Positions 54,401 to 63,794 are shown, counted from the stretch's first letter. The stretch is 64,000 nucleotides of DNA from Dokdonella sp. (GCA_019634795.1 JAHCAR010000006.1:1-64000); one strand, 5' to 3'. Numbers and translations: made by a program. The notes: generated from the letters alone by a model not told the origin.

Positions 54401-56935
54401 ATGCCGCGTCCCCTGCAACAATCGCACGCCTTGACCCCAGCCCGCTTCCCGATCGACGAGGTCCTGCCCGAACTGCGCGCGCTGCTCGCGGCGAACACGC
54501 GGCTCGTGCTCGAGGCGCCGCCCGGGGCCGGCAAGACCACCCAGGTACCGCCGGCCCTGCTCGACGAGGCCTGGCTCGAAGGTCGCCGCATCCTCATGCT
54601 CGAACCACGCCGCATCGCCGCGCGCGCGGCCGCCGAGTTCATGGCCGCCGCGCGCGGCGAGAAGGTCGGGGCGACGGTCGGCTACCGGATCCGCCACGAA
54701 TCCAAGGTCTCGGCGGCGACGCGTATCGAGGTCATCACCGAAGGCATCCTGACCCGCCTGCTGCAGGACGACCCCGAACTGCCCGGCGTCGGCGCGATCC
54801 TGTTCGACGAGTTCCACGAGCGCCACCTGCACGGCGATCTCGGCGCCGCGCTGGCCCTCGACGTGCAGGCCACCCTGCGCCCCGATCTGCGCCTCGTCAT
54901 CATGTCGGCGACGCTCGACGGCGAGCGCATCGCGCGCTGGTTCGAGGCGCCGCGCCTGAGTAGCGCCGGGCGCAGCTTCCCGGTCCGCATCGAACATCCA
55001 CCGGCGCGCCAGGGCGAAGCCTGGCCCGAACGCGGCTGGATCGGCCAGCTCAGGCGCGCGGTCGAACAGGCCCTGGCCGACAGCACCGGCGACGTGCTCG
55101 TGTTCCTGCCCGGCCGCCGCGAGATCGAGCGCGCGCGCGAGGCCCTGGCCGGGATCGCCGCCGAAGCGATCGCCCTGCATGGCGAGCTGGCCCTGGCCGA
55201 GCAGCATGCCGCGCTGGCCGCAGCGGCACCCGGCACGCGGCGCGTCGTCCTCGCCACCAACGTCGCCGAATCGAGCCTGACCCTGCCCGGCATTCGCGCC
55301 GTGGTCGACCTCGGCCTCGCCCGCGAACCGCGCTTCGATCCGAGCTCGGGATTTTCGCGCCTGCAGACGGTCAACATTTCGCAAGCCTCGGCCGATCAGC
55401 GTGCCGGCCGCGCCGGCCGGCTCGGCCCCGGCGTGGCCTATCGCCTGTGGCCGCAGAGTCGCCGGCTCGACGCCTCGCGCACGCCCGAGATAGCCCAGGT
55501 CGAGCTCTCGCAGCTGATGCTCGAACTCAAGGCCTGGGGCAGCGAGGCACTGCGCTGGCTCGATCCGCCGCCGGCCGGGGCATCGGCCCAGGCGCTCGAA
55601 CTGCTGATCGCTCTCGGCGCGCTGGAGGCAGACGCGTCGATCAATCCGTTCGGACGCGAGTTGCTGGCCTTCGGCGCGCATCCGCGCCTGGCCGCCGCGG
55701 TCTTGCGCGCGCCGACTGAGCAGCGCGCCCTCGCCTGCGATGCGGTGGCCCTGATCGAGGCGCGCAATCCGCTGCGCGGCGTGTCCTCGCGCAATGACGA
55801 CTTCCGCCTGCGTCAGCGCGCCCTCGACGCCTGGCGCGCGCGCGATGCTTCGAGCGCGCGCGAGCTCGGCGCCGATCGCGGCGCGCTGGCCGCGATCGCA
55901 CAATCGGCCGATGCCTGGCGACGGCGGGCGCGCGTGCCGGCGGCGAACCTTGGCGATTCCGGATCGACCGCGCTCGGTGACCTGCTGATCCACGCCTTCC
56001 CCGATCGCGTCGCGCGCCAGGACCCGGCCAATCCGCGCCGCTACCAGCTGGCCAACGGACGTGGCGCGCGCCTGCTCGAGGAGAGCAGCCTGTACGGCGA
56101 GCCGTGGCTGGTCGTCATCGACCTGCGCTTCGAGGAGCGCGACAGCCTGATCCTGGCCGCCGCCCCGTTCGACGAGGCTGCGCTCGAACGCGAATTTCCG
56201 CAGCGCTTCGTGGCCCGACGCAGCGTGCGCTGGAATCGCGAATCGCGCGCCGTCGAGGCCTTCGAGGAACGCTGCTTTGCCGCGATCGTGCTCGAACGGC
56301 GCAGCGTGCCGGCGCGCGCGGAGGATGCCGTGCCGGCCCTGCTCGCGGCGATCCGCGAACTCGGGCTCGATGCGCTGCCGTGGAGCGAGACGGCCAGCGA
56401 ACTGCGTCAGCGCGTCGAATTCCTGCGCGCACAGGCGCCCGAACTCGGTCTGCCGGATTTTTCCGATGCGCGGCTGCTGGCCACGCTCGAGCGCTGGCTG
56501 GCACCGGCGCTGGACGGCAAGCGGCGCCTCGATGCGCTGCGCCCCGAGGAACTCTCGAACGCGCTCGCCGCGCAACTCGACTACGCCTTGCGACGTACCC
56601 TCGACGAACAGGCGCCGACCACGATCACGGTGCCGAGCGGACTCGCCCGCCGCGTCGATTACCCGGCTGGCGCCGCGCCGGTGCTCGCGGTCAAGCTGCA
56701 GGAACTGTTCGGCCTGGCCGACACGCCGCGCGTCGCCAACGGCCGCGTCGCGGTCACCCTGCACCTGCTCTCGCCGGCAGGACGTCCGATCCAGGTGACC
56801 CAGGATTTGCGGGGTTTCTGGGAGCGCACCTACCCGGAAGTGAAAAAGGAACTGAAGGGGCGCTACCCGAAGCATCCGTGGCCCGAGGATCCATGGACGG
56901 CGACCGCGACCCACCGGGCCAAGCCGCGACGCTGA
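54401..56935 (+). CDS. hrpB: ATP-dependent helicase HrpB
   Basis: DExH-box (DEAH/RHA) helicase of 844 residues; cytoplasmic. The order is P-loop APPGAGKTT (39-47, K45), LEPRRIAARAAAEFMA, DEFH at 136-139, SAT at 169-171, then ATNVAESSLTLPGIRAVVDLGLAR and QRAGRAGRLGPGVAYRLW (motifs V and VI). The helicase-associated and HrpB C-terminal domains follow, ending PKHPWPEDPWTATATHRAKPRR, the characteristic tail. The cellular role of HrpB is poorly known; some relatives act in mRNA processing or peptidoglycan-associated functions. Confidence 0.95.
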   Translation: MPRPLQQSHALTPARFPIDEVLPELRALLAANTRLVLEAPPGAGKTTQVPPALLDEAWLEGRRILMLEPRRIAARAAAEFMAAARGEKVGATVGYRIRHESKVSAATRIEVITEGILTRLLQDDPELPGVGAILFDEFHERHLHGDLGAALALDVQATLRPDLRLVIMSATLDGERIARWFEAPRLSSAGRSFPVRIEHPPARQGEAWPERGWIGQLRRAVEQALADSTGDVLVFLPGRREIERAREALAGIAAEAIALHGELALAEQHAALAAAAPGTRRVVLATNVAESSLTLPGIRAVVDLGLAREPRFDPSSGFSRLQTVNISQASADQRAGRAGRLGPGVAYRLWPQSRRLDASRTPEIAQVELSQLMLELKAWGSEALRWLDPPPAGASAQALELLIALGALEADASINPFGRELLAFGAHPRLAAAVLRAPTEQRALACDAVALIEARNPLRGVSSRNDDFRLRQRALDAWRARDASSARELGADRGALAAIAQSADAWRRRARVPAANLGDSGSTALGDLLIHAFPDRVARQDPANPRRYQLANGRGARLLEESSLYGEPWLVVIDLRFEERDSLILAAAPFDEAALEREFPQRFVARRSVRWNRESRAVEAFEERCFAAIVLERRSVPARAEDAVPALLAAIRELGLDALPWSETASELRQRVEFLRAQAPELGLPDFSDARLLATLERWLAPALDGKRRLDALRPEELSNALAAQLDYALRRTLDEQAPTTITVPSGLARRVDYPAGAAPVLAVKLQELFGLADTPRVANGRVAVTLHLLSPAGRPIQVTQDLRGFWERTYPEVKKELKGRYPKHPWPEDPWTATATHRAKPRR

Positions 56936-57082
56936 ACCAATCCGCAACGGCCAGGGTCGAAAGCGGCAATCGGCATGCAGCGCGCGGCGCGCCCGTGGCA
57001 TGGTAGTCCGGCGCGAACACGCACAACGCTTTGCCGTGTCGCTGCATCCGTGTAACCGAACTCCCTGCCAACCGAGGCCGCC

Positions 57083-58141
57083 ATGTCCCGATTCAACCGT
57101 GCCCTGCTCTGGATGTCCGCCTTCCTCGTCCTCGTGGCGGTGCTGGCGGCCCTGGTCGGACACCGTCTGCTCGAGATCTTTTCGGCCAATCCTTTCTTCA
57201 ACGGCGTGATCCTGACCGTCCTCCTCGCCGGCATCGTCGTCAACCTGCGCCAGGTCATCGTGCTCGGTCGCGAATCGCACTGGATGGAAACCTTCCGGCG
57301 CTCGAACCCCGAGCGCGCGGTCGAGGGCAAGCCGCGCCTGCTCGCGCCGATGGCGCGCATGCTCGGCAATCGTGCGCGCGGCAAGGCCGCGCTGTCGGCG
57401 CCGTCGATGCGCACGATCCTCGACAGCGTGCAGTCGCGCCTCGAGGAGTCGCGCGACCTCTCGCGCTACCTGATCGGCCTGGCCATCTTCCTCGGCCTGC
57501 TCGGCACCTTCTGGGGCCTGCTCGTGACGATCCGCTCGGTCTCCGAGACGATCGGCACGCTCAACGTCGGCAACGACGCCCTGACCATGTTCAGCGCGCT
57601 CAAGGAAAACCTCAAGGAGCCGCTCGGCGGCATGTCGACGAGTTTCTCGACCTCGCTGTTCGGCCTCGCCAGTTCGCTCGTGATCGGCTTCCTCGACCTG
57701 CAGGCCGGGCATGCGCAGAACCGCTTCTACAACGATCTGGAGGAGTGGCTGTCGGGCATGACCCACCTGTCCTCGGGCAGCGCGCTCGAAGGCGAGGCCT
57801 CGGTGCCGGCCTATGTGCAGGCTCTGCTCGAACAGACCGCCGACGGCCTCGAGCGCATGCAGCGCGCGATCGTCGAGAACGAACGCGAGCGTCGCGGCAG
57901 CAACGAGCAGTTCGCCGAGATCTCGACCCAGCTCGGTCGCCTCAACGACCTGCTCGCGCGCGACGCGCGCGAACGCCAGGCCGCGGCCGAGGTGCAGGAC
58001 GAACTGAAGAGCGTGCTGCGCCAGATCGCCAGCCATCCGCCTTCGGAATCGCGCCTGTCCGACGAACTGCGCAGCGAACTGCGCCTGCTCTCGCGCACGA
58101 TCGCCGCCTCGGTCGGCGCAGGTCGCGAGCCGCGCGCATGA
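57083..58141 (+). CDS. MotA/TolQ/ExbB-like proton channel subunit with coiled-coil tail
   Basis: 352 residues with four predicted membrane helices (about 8-27, 39-58, 129-150, 183-205). The family core is YLIGLAIFLGLLGTFWGLLVTI and GMSTSFSTSLFGLASSLVIGFLDL, the ion-channel helices of the MotA/TolQ/ExbB class. Unlike TolQ, a cytoplasmic coiled coil of over 100 residues follows (about 240-350). It overlaps the OmpA/MotB-like gene by 4 bases. The pair should make an ion-driven envelope motor or tether. It is not linked to flagellar or tol genes, so the task is unknown. The closest architectures are the non-flagellar MotAB pairs and the ZorA/ZorB stator. Confidence 0.88.
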   Translation: MSRFNRALLWMSAFLVLVAVLAALVGHRLLEIFSANPFFNGVILTVLLAGIVVNLRQVIVLGRESHWMETFRRSNPERAVEGKPRLLAPMARMLGNRARGKAALSAPSMRTILDSVQSRLEESRDLSRYLIGLAIFLGLLGTFWGLLVTIRSVSETIGTLNVGNDALTMFSALKENLKEPLGGMSTSFSTSLFGLASSLVIGFLDLQAGHAQNRFYNDLEEWLSGMTHLSSGSALEGEASVPAYVQALLEQTADGLERMQRAIVENERERRGSNEQFAEISTQLGRLNDLLARDARERQAAAEVQDELKSVLRQIASHPPSESRLSDELRSELRLLSRTIAASVGAGREPRA

Positions 58142-59226
58142 GTGCCGCCCTGCGCCGGCGTCGGCGCGCCTTCGACATCTGGCCGGGCTTCGTCGATGCG
58201 CTGACCTCGCTGATCATGGTCATGATCTTCGTCCTGCTGATCTTCGCGATCGGCCAGTTCGTGCTGTCCGATACGCTGGCCGGCAAGAACAAGGCGCTCG
58301 ACGCGCTGAATGCCCAGGTCGCCGAACTGGCGCGCACGCTCTCGCTCAGCGAGGACCAGAAGCGCAGGCTCGATGCGCGCGTGGCCGAACTGAGTGCCAG
58401 CCTCGGCAACACGCAGTCCGAGCGCGACCGGCTCAGCAGCGAGCTGAGCGCGGCCAACACGCAGGCGGCCAGCCTCAGCGCCGACATCGCCGCGCTGACC
58501 GCGCTCAAGCACGATCTCGAGGCCGAGGTCGCGCGCCTGAGTACCCAGCTCGACACGACCCAGAGCGACCTCGTCAAGCAGACCGAACTCGGCAATGCCG
58601 CGACCGCCCAGGTCGAACTGCTGAACCGGCAGATGGCGGCGATCCGCGAGCAGCTCGGCAAGCTCGAGGCGGCGCTCGGCATCGCCAACAAGGACCTCGA
58701 GGCCAAGGACCTGAAGATCGCCGACCTCGGCAAGCAGCTCAACATCGCCCTGGCCAACCGCGTCGGCGAACTCGAACGCTACCGCTCGGAGTTCTTCGGC
58801 AAGCTGCGCGAAGCACTCGGCGACCGCACCGACGTGCAGGTGGTCGGCGACCGCTTCATCGTGCCGACCGACATCCTGTTCGATTCGGGATCGGCCGAAC
58901 TCGGCCCGGCCGCGCAGTCGCGGCTCGATTCGCTGGCCGCCACCGTGCGCGAGGTCGCGGCCGAGATTCCCTCGTCGATCGACTGGGTGCTGCGCATCGA
59001 CGGCCACACCGACCGCCGGCCGATCCACACCGAGCGCTTTCCGTCGAACTGGGAGCTGTCGACCGCGCGCGCCGTGGCCATCGTCAAATACCTCGTCGTC
59101 CAGGGCATCCCGGCCAACCGGCTGTCGGCGAATGGCTTCGGCCAGTTCCAGCCGATCGACACGGCCGATACGCCCGAGGCCTATGCGAAGAACCGGCGCA
59201 TCGAACTGCAGTTGACGAATCGCTGA
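58138..59226 (+). CDS. MotB/OmpA-like peptidoglycan-binding partner of the channel subunit
   Basis: 362 residues. A short basic cytoplasmic end, one helix with the key acidic residue near its start (D20 in PGFVDALTSLIMVMIFVLLIFAIGQF, like MotB D32), and then a long coiled coil (about 50-215) rich in Leu, Ala and Glu heptads. The C-terminal OmpA domain (about 240-360) binds peptidoglycan: ILFDSGSAELGPAAQSRLDSLA, LRIDGHTDRRPIHTERFPSNWELSTARAVAIVKYLV and NRRIELQL. ATG 58138 overlaps the previous stop (ATGA), so the two are coupled. The coiled coil is longer than in flagellar MotB. Confidence 0.92.
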   Translation: MSAALRRRRRAFDIWPGFVDALTSLIMVMIFVLLIFAIGQFVLSDTLAGKNKALDALNAQVAELARTLSLSEDQKRRLDARVAELSASLGNTQSERDRLSSELSAANTQAASLSADIAALTALKHDLEAEVARLSTQLDTTQSDLVKQTELGNAATAQVELLNRQMAAIREQLGKLEAALGIANKDLEAKDLKIADLGKQLNIALANRVGELERYRSEFFGKLREALGDRTDVQVVGDRFIVPTDILFDSGSAELGPAAQSRLDSLAATVREVAAEIPSSIDWVLRIDGHTDRRPIHTERFPSNWELSTARAVAIVKYLVVQGIPANRLSANGFGQFQPIDTADTPEAYAKNRRIELQLTNR

Positions 59227-59411
59227 GCGTTCGCCGTCGGACCGAAGCGCCGTGGCGCGATCGGTCCGGCGCCGCGCTCCTGCGCGGCTTGCTGCAACCA
59301 CGCGCCTGGCTCGCGTATCTCCTTCCATGAACCCCGCACGTGTCCGGCTTGTGCCGGACGCACTTGCCTCCGAATCCGCATCGCACCCACCCATCGAGGA
59401 ACCTTGTTGCC

Positions 59412-60893
59412 ATGATCAGGCCCCGCCGTATTGCCTTTGCCCGGCTCCTTCTCGTTGCCGCACTGACCCTGCCGGCAGGCGCCGTGACGGCGCAAACCTC
59501 GTCCAGGGAAACGGTCGCCTTGCCGGATACGGCCGCCGGTCATCTGATGAGCGACTGGATCGCGCAGTGCCGCGAGCCCGACCTTGCCCGCATGACGGCG
59601 TGGATAGGAAAGCATCTGTCCTCCGGCGGAGCGGGACGCATGTCGGCCGGGGCGCGCGCCGCCGACATGTTCGAAACCTGTTCCGCAAACGGCGGCCTGG
59701 CTCCGGTTGCCGTGGCCAGCTCCGAGCCCTTGTCGATCACGCTCAGGATGCAGGGCCGCAAGACGGGCGCCTGGTTCGAAGGGGTGCTGATCGCCAATGC
59801 GGAAGGCCAGCTCGATCGCGGCGGCCTGCGGCCCGCATTGCCCGAGGAGTCTTCCCTGCCTGCCCGCCTCGACGATGCCGCGATGGCCCGCGAAGTGAAG
59901 CAGACCGTGGCACGCCTGACCGACGCGGGCCTGTTTTCCGGCATCGTCACGGTGGCCCGCGGCGACACCGTCATTGCTCGCGCCAGCGGCGGATTCGCCA
60001 ACCGCGCCGAAAATACCCCGATCACCGGATCGAGCCGCTTCACGCTCGGCTCGATGGGCAAGATGTTCACGGCCGTGGCCATCGGCCAGCTCGCCGACCG
60101 CAATAAGCTCACCCTCGACGATACCGTCGGCAAGTTCTTCCCCGATTATCCGAACAAGACCGTGCGCGACAAGGTCAGCGTGGCAATGCTGCTTTCGCAC
60201 ACCTCGGGCATGGGCGATTTCCTCGACAAGCGCACGCCGGCAATGATGAAGCACGGCGTCCATCGCGCCGCCGAGTTCATGCCGCTGTACGCGAACGACG
60301 AGCCCGCTTTCGCACCGGGCAGCGGGCGCGAGTACAGCAACGCAGGCTTTGCCCTGGCCGGCGCAATCGTCGAGAAGGTTTCCGGCGAGAGCTACCCGGA
60401 CTATCTGCGCAAGCACATCTTCGAGCCGGCCGGCATGCTGCACAGCTCGGCCAACAATATCCCGCTCGCCGACCCCGCCCTGGTCACGCCGTACACGAAG
60501 GAAGGTTCTCCGGACTGGAAGATCGCCGAGGCCGACATCGGCAGCCCCGCCGGCGGCGCCATCTCGAGCGCCGACGATCTCGTCCGCTTCGCCGAAGCGC
60601 TGCGCAGCGGTCGACTGGTCAGCAAGGCCTGGCTCAAGGACATGGCCACGCCGCACGGTCCGGCCGGGGACGGCTGGGGCTACGGTTACGCCATGGGCAT
60701 CGCCGACATCTACGGCGAGACCGCAGTCGGTCACGATGGCGGGTTCCCGGGCGTCAGCACCCACCTGCTGCTCGTGCAGGGATCGCCGTACACGGTCGTG
60801 GTCCTGGCCAACCAGGATCCGCCCGCCGAGGTCTACGCGACGATGCCGGCCGTGGCCCTGGTTGCGGAGCGGGTCAAGCGCGAAAGGAAATAG
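59412..60893 (+). CDS. Exported serine hydrolase, class C beta-lactamase/DD-peptidase fold
   Basis: 493 residues with a signal peptide (IAFARLLLVAALTLPAGAVTA). A separate N-terminal domain (about 30-165) precedes the catalytic domain. Triad motifs are SxxK S214-K217 (LGSMGKMF), YxN Y308-N310 (GREYSNAGF) and HDG 441-443 (VGHDGGFPG) in place of KTG. This resembles EstB-like esterases and penicillin-binding-protein-like hydrolases more than true beta-lactamases. ATG 59412 was chosen because it gives the signal peptide. No neighbour reveals the substrate. Confidence 0.9.
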   Translation: MIRPRRIAFARLLLVAALTLPAGAVTAQTSSRETVALPDTAAGHLMSDWIAQCREPDLARMTAWIGKHLSSGGAGRMSAGARAADMFETCSANGGLAPVAVASSEPLSITLRMQGRKTGAWFEGVLIANAEGQLDRGGLRPALPEESSLPARLDDAAMAREVKQTVARLTDAGLFSGIVTVARGDTVIARASGGFANRAENTPITGSSRFTLGSMGKMFTAVAIGQLADRNKLTLDDTVGKFFPDYPNKTVRDKVSVAMLLSHTSGMGDFLDKRTPAMMKHGVHRAAEFMPLYANDEPAFAPGSGREYSNAGFALAGAIVEKVSGESYPDYLRKHIFEPAGMLHSSANNIPLADPALVTPYTKEGSPDWKIAEADIGSPAGGAISSADDLVRFAEALRSGRLVSKAWLKDMATPHGPAGDGWGYGYAMGIADIYGETAVGHDGGFPGVSTHLLLVQGSPYTVVVLANQDPPAEVYATMPAVALVAERVKRERK

Positions 60894-61144
60894 CCGCGGT
60901 CGCGGCGCGGCGACCACGTGCGGGGTCGCCCGGGGTATTCCGCGCTGGGCCGGCCTCGGGCCCTGAATCCTGCCCGGGCCGATGCCCGGGCGGCTCATGG
61001 AATCGACGGCGGTGGGCAGTCTCGCCTGCCGCTGGCGCGCTCCGCGAGCGGCGGATTTGCATGCGGCACCCTTGCTCACCGACAATCGGCGCCCATTTCA
61101 TCCCGGCGCACCCAGCGCGCGCTGCCCCAGGCCAAGCCCCTATC

Positions 61145-61588
61145 GTGTCCGAAATCCTGCATCGTCTGCCCGAATTCATCGGCAATCACCCCTTCCTCTC
61201 GTTCGGCTTCATCGGCGTGCTCGTGGCCCTCATCGCCCTCGAGTTCGGTCGCCTGACCCGCGGCTACACCGCGCTGACCCCGGCCGGCCTGACCCAGCTG
61301 ATCAACCGCAGCAACGCCCTGCTGATCGACGTCTCGAGCATCCAGGACTTCGAGCAGGGTCATATCCCGGGCGCCCGCCACGTCGCCATGAGCCAGTTCG
61401 ATCCGGAAAACAAGGATCTGGCCAAGGCCCGTGAACTGCCGGTCGCGGTCTACTGCAAGTCCGGCCAGACCTCGGGCCTGGCCGCCAAGCGCCTGAAGAA
61501 GGCCGGCTTCACCCAGGTCTATACGCTCGAAGGCGGCCTGCGCTCGTGGAGCGAGGCCCAGCTGCCGCTGGCCAAGGGCCGCAACTGA
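61145..61588 (+). CDS. Membrane-anchored rhodanese-like protein (YibN type)
   Basis: 147 residues from GTG 61145 (VSEILHRLPEFIGNHPFLSFG). One membrane helix (about 17-36) is followed by a rhodanese domain: ALLIDVSSIQDFEQGHIPGARHVAMSQF, the active-site cysteine C104 in VYCKSGQTSGLAAKRL, and YTLEGGLRSW. It may carry sulfane sulfur. It sits before secB, as yibN does in E. coli, but the glutaredoxin gene usually between them is absent. The longer upstream frame to 61061 contains no homology. Confidence 0.9.
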   Translation: MSEILHRLPEFIGNHPFLSFGFIGVLVALIALEFGRLTRGYTALTPAGLTQLINRSNALLIDVSSIQDFEQGHIPGARHVAMSQFDPENKDLAKARELPVAVYCKSGQTSGLAAKRLKKAGFTQVYTLEGGLRSWSEAQLPLAKGRN

Positions 61589-61663
61589 GGTTCGAACAGG
61601 GCATCCGTTCGCGTTGCGGCGAGCATCTGCGCCGGCCCGGCGCGTGCGTTGCCGACCCCGGCA

Positions 61664-61672
61664 TGGGATAAT
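61664..61672 (+). promoter_or_regulatory. Probable secB promoter (extended -10)
   Basis: TGGGATAAT: a TGn-extended -10 with GATAAT (5/6) at 61667-61672, about 42 bases before the secB ATG. Confidence 0.45.
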
Positions 61673-61713
61673 CCGTGTCCTTTTTTCCCCGCTTTTCTTG
61701 GAGCAACAGCAAC

Positions 61714-62226
61714 ATGGCAGAGAACTCCCCCGCGAACGGCGCGGCCAATCCCAATCCGGAAGCCGGCGCCATCCAGGCCCAGCTGAACCTGCAGAAGATC
61801 TACACCAAGGACGTCTCGTTCGAGGTGCCGAATGCCCCGAAGGTGTTCCAGCTGCAGGGCCAGCCGGCCGTCGAACTGAACCTGAGCCAGCGCGTCAACA
61901 CGCTCGCCGACTCGGTCTACGAAGTGGTCCTCAGCGTCACCGTGACCTGCAAGATCGAGGAAAACACCGCCTATCTGTGCGAAGTGCACCAGGCCGGCAT
62001 CTTCGGCGTGGCCGGTTTCGACGCAGCGTCGCAGGAAGGCGTGCTCAACACCTACTGCCCGAACGTGCTGTTCCCGTACGTACGCCAGATCGTCTCCGAC
62101 CTGGTCCAGAGCGGCGGCTTCCCGCCCCTGTTCCTGCAGCCGATCAACTTCGATGCGATCTACGCCGAACAGCAGCGTCGCCGCGCCGAAGCCCCGGCCG
62201 ATAGCCAGAACACGCTCAACTCCTGA
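61714..62226 (+). CDS. secB: Protein-export chaperone SecB
   Basis: A cytoplasmic tetrameric chaperone that keeps preproteins unfolded and hands them to SecA. 170 residues. The core [89 protein letters not shown] is canonical. The N-terminus is a longer disordered stretch ([19 protein letters not shown]). ATG 61714 matches homologues. It is followed by gpsA after 11 bases, the usual gammaproteobacterial order. Confidence 0.98.
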   Translation: MAENSPANGAANPNPEAGAIQAQLNLQKIYTKDVSFEVPNAPKVFQLQGQPAVELNLSQRVNTLADSVYEVVLSVTVTCKIEENTAYLCEVHQAGIFGVAGFDAASQEGVLNTYCPNVLFPYVRQIVSDLVQSGGFPPLFLQPINFDAIYAEQQRRRAEAPADSQNTLNS

Positions 62227-62237
62227 GCCACCGATCG

Positions 62238-63239
62238 ATGAGCACGCCGGTTGCGGTACTCGGCGCCGGATCGTGGGGCACGGCACTGGCCGTGCTGCTC
62301 GCGCGCAACGGCGTCCCCACCACCCTGTGGGGGCGCTCGCCGCAGGCCGTGGTCGACATGGCCACGGCCCGCGCGAACACGCGCTACCTGCCCGAGATGA
62401 CATTCCCCGATGCGCTCGGCATCACCGGCGTCATCGAGACCTGCGTGCGCGATGCCGGCATCATCCTGATCGCCGTGCCGAGCCATGCCTTCCGCGACCT
62501 GCTCGACACGATCACGCCATGGGTCGGTCCCGGCGTCGGCATCGCCTGGGCGACCAAGGGTTTCGACCCCGGCTCGGGCCGCTTCCTGCATGAACTGGTC
62601 GAAGAGCGCCTGCCCGGGCATCCGGCGGCCGTCGTCACTGGGCCTTCATTCGCCAAGGAAGTCGCTGCCGGCCTGCCAACCGCGCTGACCGTGCAGTCCA
62701 ATGACCCCGAGTTCGCCCAGAAGCTGGCCCGCCTGCTGCACGCGCCGACCTTCCGCGCCTACACCGGCACCGACATCCTCGGCGCCGAACTCGGCGGCGC
62801 GATGAAGAACGTGCTCGCGGTCGCCACCGGCGTCGCCGACGGCATGCAGCTCGGCCTCAACGCGCGCGCTGGACTGATCACCCGCGGCATGAACGAGATC
62901 CTGCGTCTCGGCACCGCCCTCGGCGCGAAGCCGGAAACCCTGATGGGCCTCGCCGGCCTCGGCGACCTAGTGCTCACCTGTACCGGCGACCTGTCTCGCA
63001 ACCGCCGCCTCGGCATCGCCCTGGGCCGCGGCGTCCCGCTCAAGCAGGCCATCGCCGATATCGGCCAGGTCGTCGAGAGCATCGTCACCGTCGACGAGGT
63101 CGTCCGCCTCGCCCGCCGCGTCGGCATCGAACTGCCAATCGCCGAACACGTGCAACATGTCCTGCACGAGGACATGTCCCCCGAAGAAGGCCTGCGCGCC
63201 CTGCTCGCCCGCGAACAGAAACCCGAATACCCCGAGTAA
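62238..63239 (+). CDS. gpsA: NAD(P)H-dependent glycerol-3-phosphate dehydrogenase
   Basis: Makes sn-glycerol-3-phosphate from dihydroxyacetone phosphate for phospholipid synthesis; cytoplasmic, 333 residues. The dinucleotide loop is [19 protein letters not shown]. The substrate region includes [26 protein letters not shown] and the catalytic lysine in [19 protein letters not shown], with [22 protein letters not shown]. It is followed by repeats and, on the opposite strand, trmL. Confidence 0.97.
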   Translation: MSTPVAVLGAGSWGTALAVLLARNGVPTTLWGRSPQAVVDMATARANTRYLPEMTFPDALGITGVIETCVRDAGIILIAVPSHAFRDLLDTITPWVGPGVGIAWATKGFDPGSGRFLHELVEERLPGHPAAVVTGPSFAKEVAAGLPTALTVQSNDPEFAQKLARLLHAPTFRAYTGTDILGAELGGAMKNVLAVATGVADGMQLGLNARAGLITRGMNEILRLGTALGAKPETLMGLAGLGDLVLTCTGDLSRNRRLGIALGRGVPLKQAIADIGQVVESIVTVDEVVRLARRVGIELPIAEHVQHVLHEDMSPEEGLRALLAREQKPEYPE

Positions 63240-63268
63240 GGTTCCGCCCCAAAGCCTCGCTCACCCGC

Positions 63269-63300
63269 CGTCGTCCCGGCGCAGGCCGGGACCCAGCGTC
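63269..63300 (-). repeat. Short palindromic repeat, CCCGGC/GCCGGG family
   Basis: CGTCGTCCCGGCGCAGGCCG then GGACCCAGCGTC, related to the copies in the nrdA-nrdB gap. It lies 30 bases past the gpsA stop and could act as a transcript end. Confidence 0.6.
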
Positions 63301-63360
63301 TCTGCTTCGCCCGGCCGCTGCGCGCCGATCGATGCTCTCCGATGCAGCCGCCCTTGTGCT

Positions 63361-63408
63361 CCCTTCTCCCGCCCGCGGGAGAAGGTCCCGAAGGGGGATG
63401 AGGAGCTC
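63361..63408. repeat. CCCTTCTCCCGC palindromic repeat, copy 1
   Basis: CCCTTCTCCCGCCCGCGGGA then GAAGGTCCCGAAGGGGGATG AGGAGCTC. The inner part CTTCTCCCGC..GCGGGAGAAG is a perfect stem. It is followed by GAGCTCTTCAGGAAGAGC, another small hairpin. Two more copies lie at 63562 and 63732. Confidence 0.8.
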
Positions 63409-63467
63409 TTCAGGAAGAGCCACGTTCATTCGACGAAGCTCGTCGTCCCACCATCACCCTCCCCCCG

Positions 63468-63550
63468 CAAACCCCATCTGCCGCCAGGCCTCATACGCCA
63501 CCACCGCCACCGCATTCGACAAGTTGAGACTGCGGTTCTGCGGCCGCATC
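63468..63550 (-). pseudogene. Extra copy A of the trmL 3' end
   Basis: Read on the minus strand it encodes [24 protein letters not shown] followed by MGF, the same residues as the C-terminus of the trmL gene at 63795, with a few silent changes. It begins exactly at the methionine of LPMRPQN, has no promoter or start, and ends in GFAGGG. It lies about 170 bases from copy B. Confidence 0.85.
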
Positions 63551-63561
63551 GCGGCACATGT

Positions 63562-63609
63562 CCCTTCTCCCGCAAGCGGGAGAAGGTCCCGCAGGGGGAT
63601 GAGAGGCTC
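63562..63609. repeat. CCCTTCTCCCGC palindromic repeat, copy 2
   Basis: Same element as at 63361, with AAG in the loop and GCAGGGGG in place of GAAGGGGG. It sits between trmL-end copies A and B. Confidence 0.8.
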
Positions 63610-63629
63610 TGGCTCTATCCCCAACTAAC

Positions 63630-63721
63630 CCCCGCCCACAAACCCCATTTGCCGCCAGGCTTCAAAGGCCACCACGGCAACGGCATTCGACAGATTGAGA
63701 CTGTGGTTTCCGAGCCGCATC
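63630..63721 (-). pseudogene. Extra copy B of the trmL 3' end
   Basis: Minus-strand translation gives [20 protein letters not shown] then [11 protein letters not shown] and a stop (TAG) at the same place as in trmL. It differs from the true end by conservative changes (PQNR to LGNH, Y to F), so it looks like the 3' end from another trmL lineage. Exactly 170 bases separate it from the equivalent point in the real gene. Confidence 0.85.
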
Positions 63722-63731
63722 GCGGCGCCGT

Positions 63732-63779
63732 CCCTTCTCCCGCCCGCGGGAGAAGGTCCCGAAGGGGGATGAGGGGCTC
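63732..63779. repeat. CCCTTCTCCCGC palindromic repeat, copy 3
   Basis: Same element as at 63361 and 63562, immediately beyond the stop of the real trmL gene. The following GCTCTGGCCCCATCCCCAAC is also found after copy 2, so repeat plus gene end form one tandem unit of about 170 bases. Confidence 0.8.
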
Positions 63780-63794
63780 TGGCCCCATCCCCAA

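Noticed and set aside
54401..56935. Helicase as a defence-system component
   Set aside because: The P-loop, DEFH box and characteristic C-terminal tail identify housekeeping HrpB.
57083..59226. Zorya anti-phage system
   Set aside because: Only a ZorA/ZorB-like pair is present. The neighbours are hrpB and a serine hydrolase, with no ZorC, ZorD or ZorE type gene, so a defence call is not supported.
59412..60893. Antibiotic-resistance beta-lactamase
   Set aside because: HDG replaces KTG and an extra N-terminal domain is present, which fits esterase-like serine hydrolases better. No resistance claim is justified.
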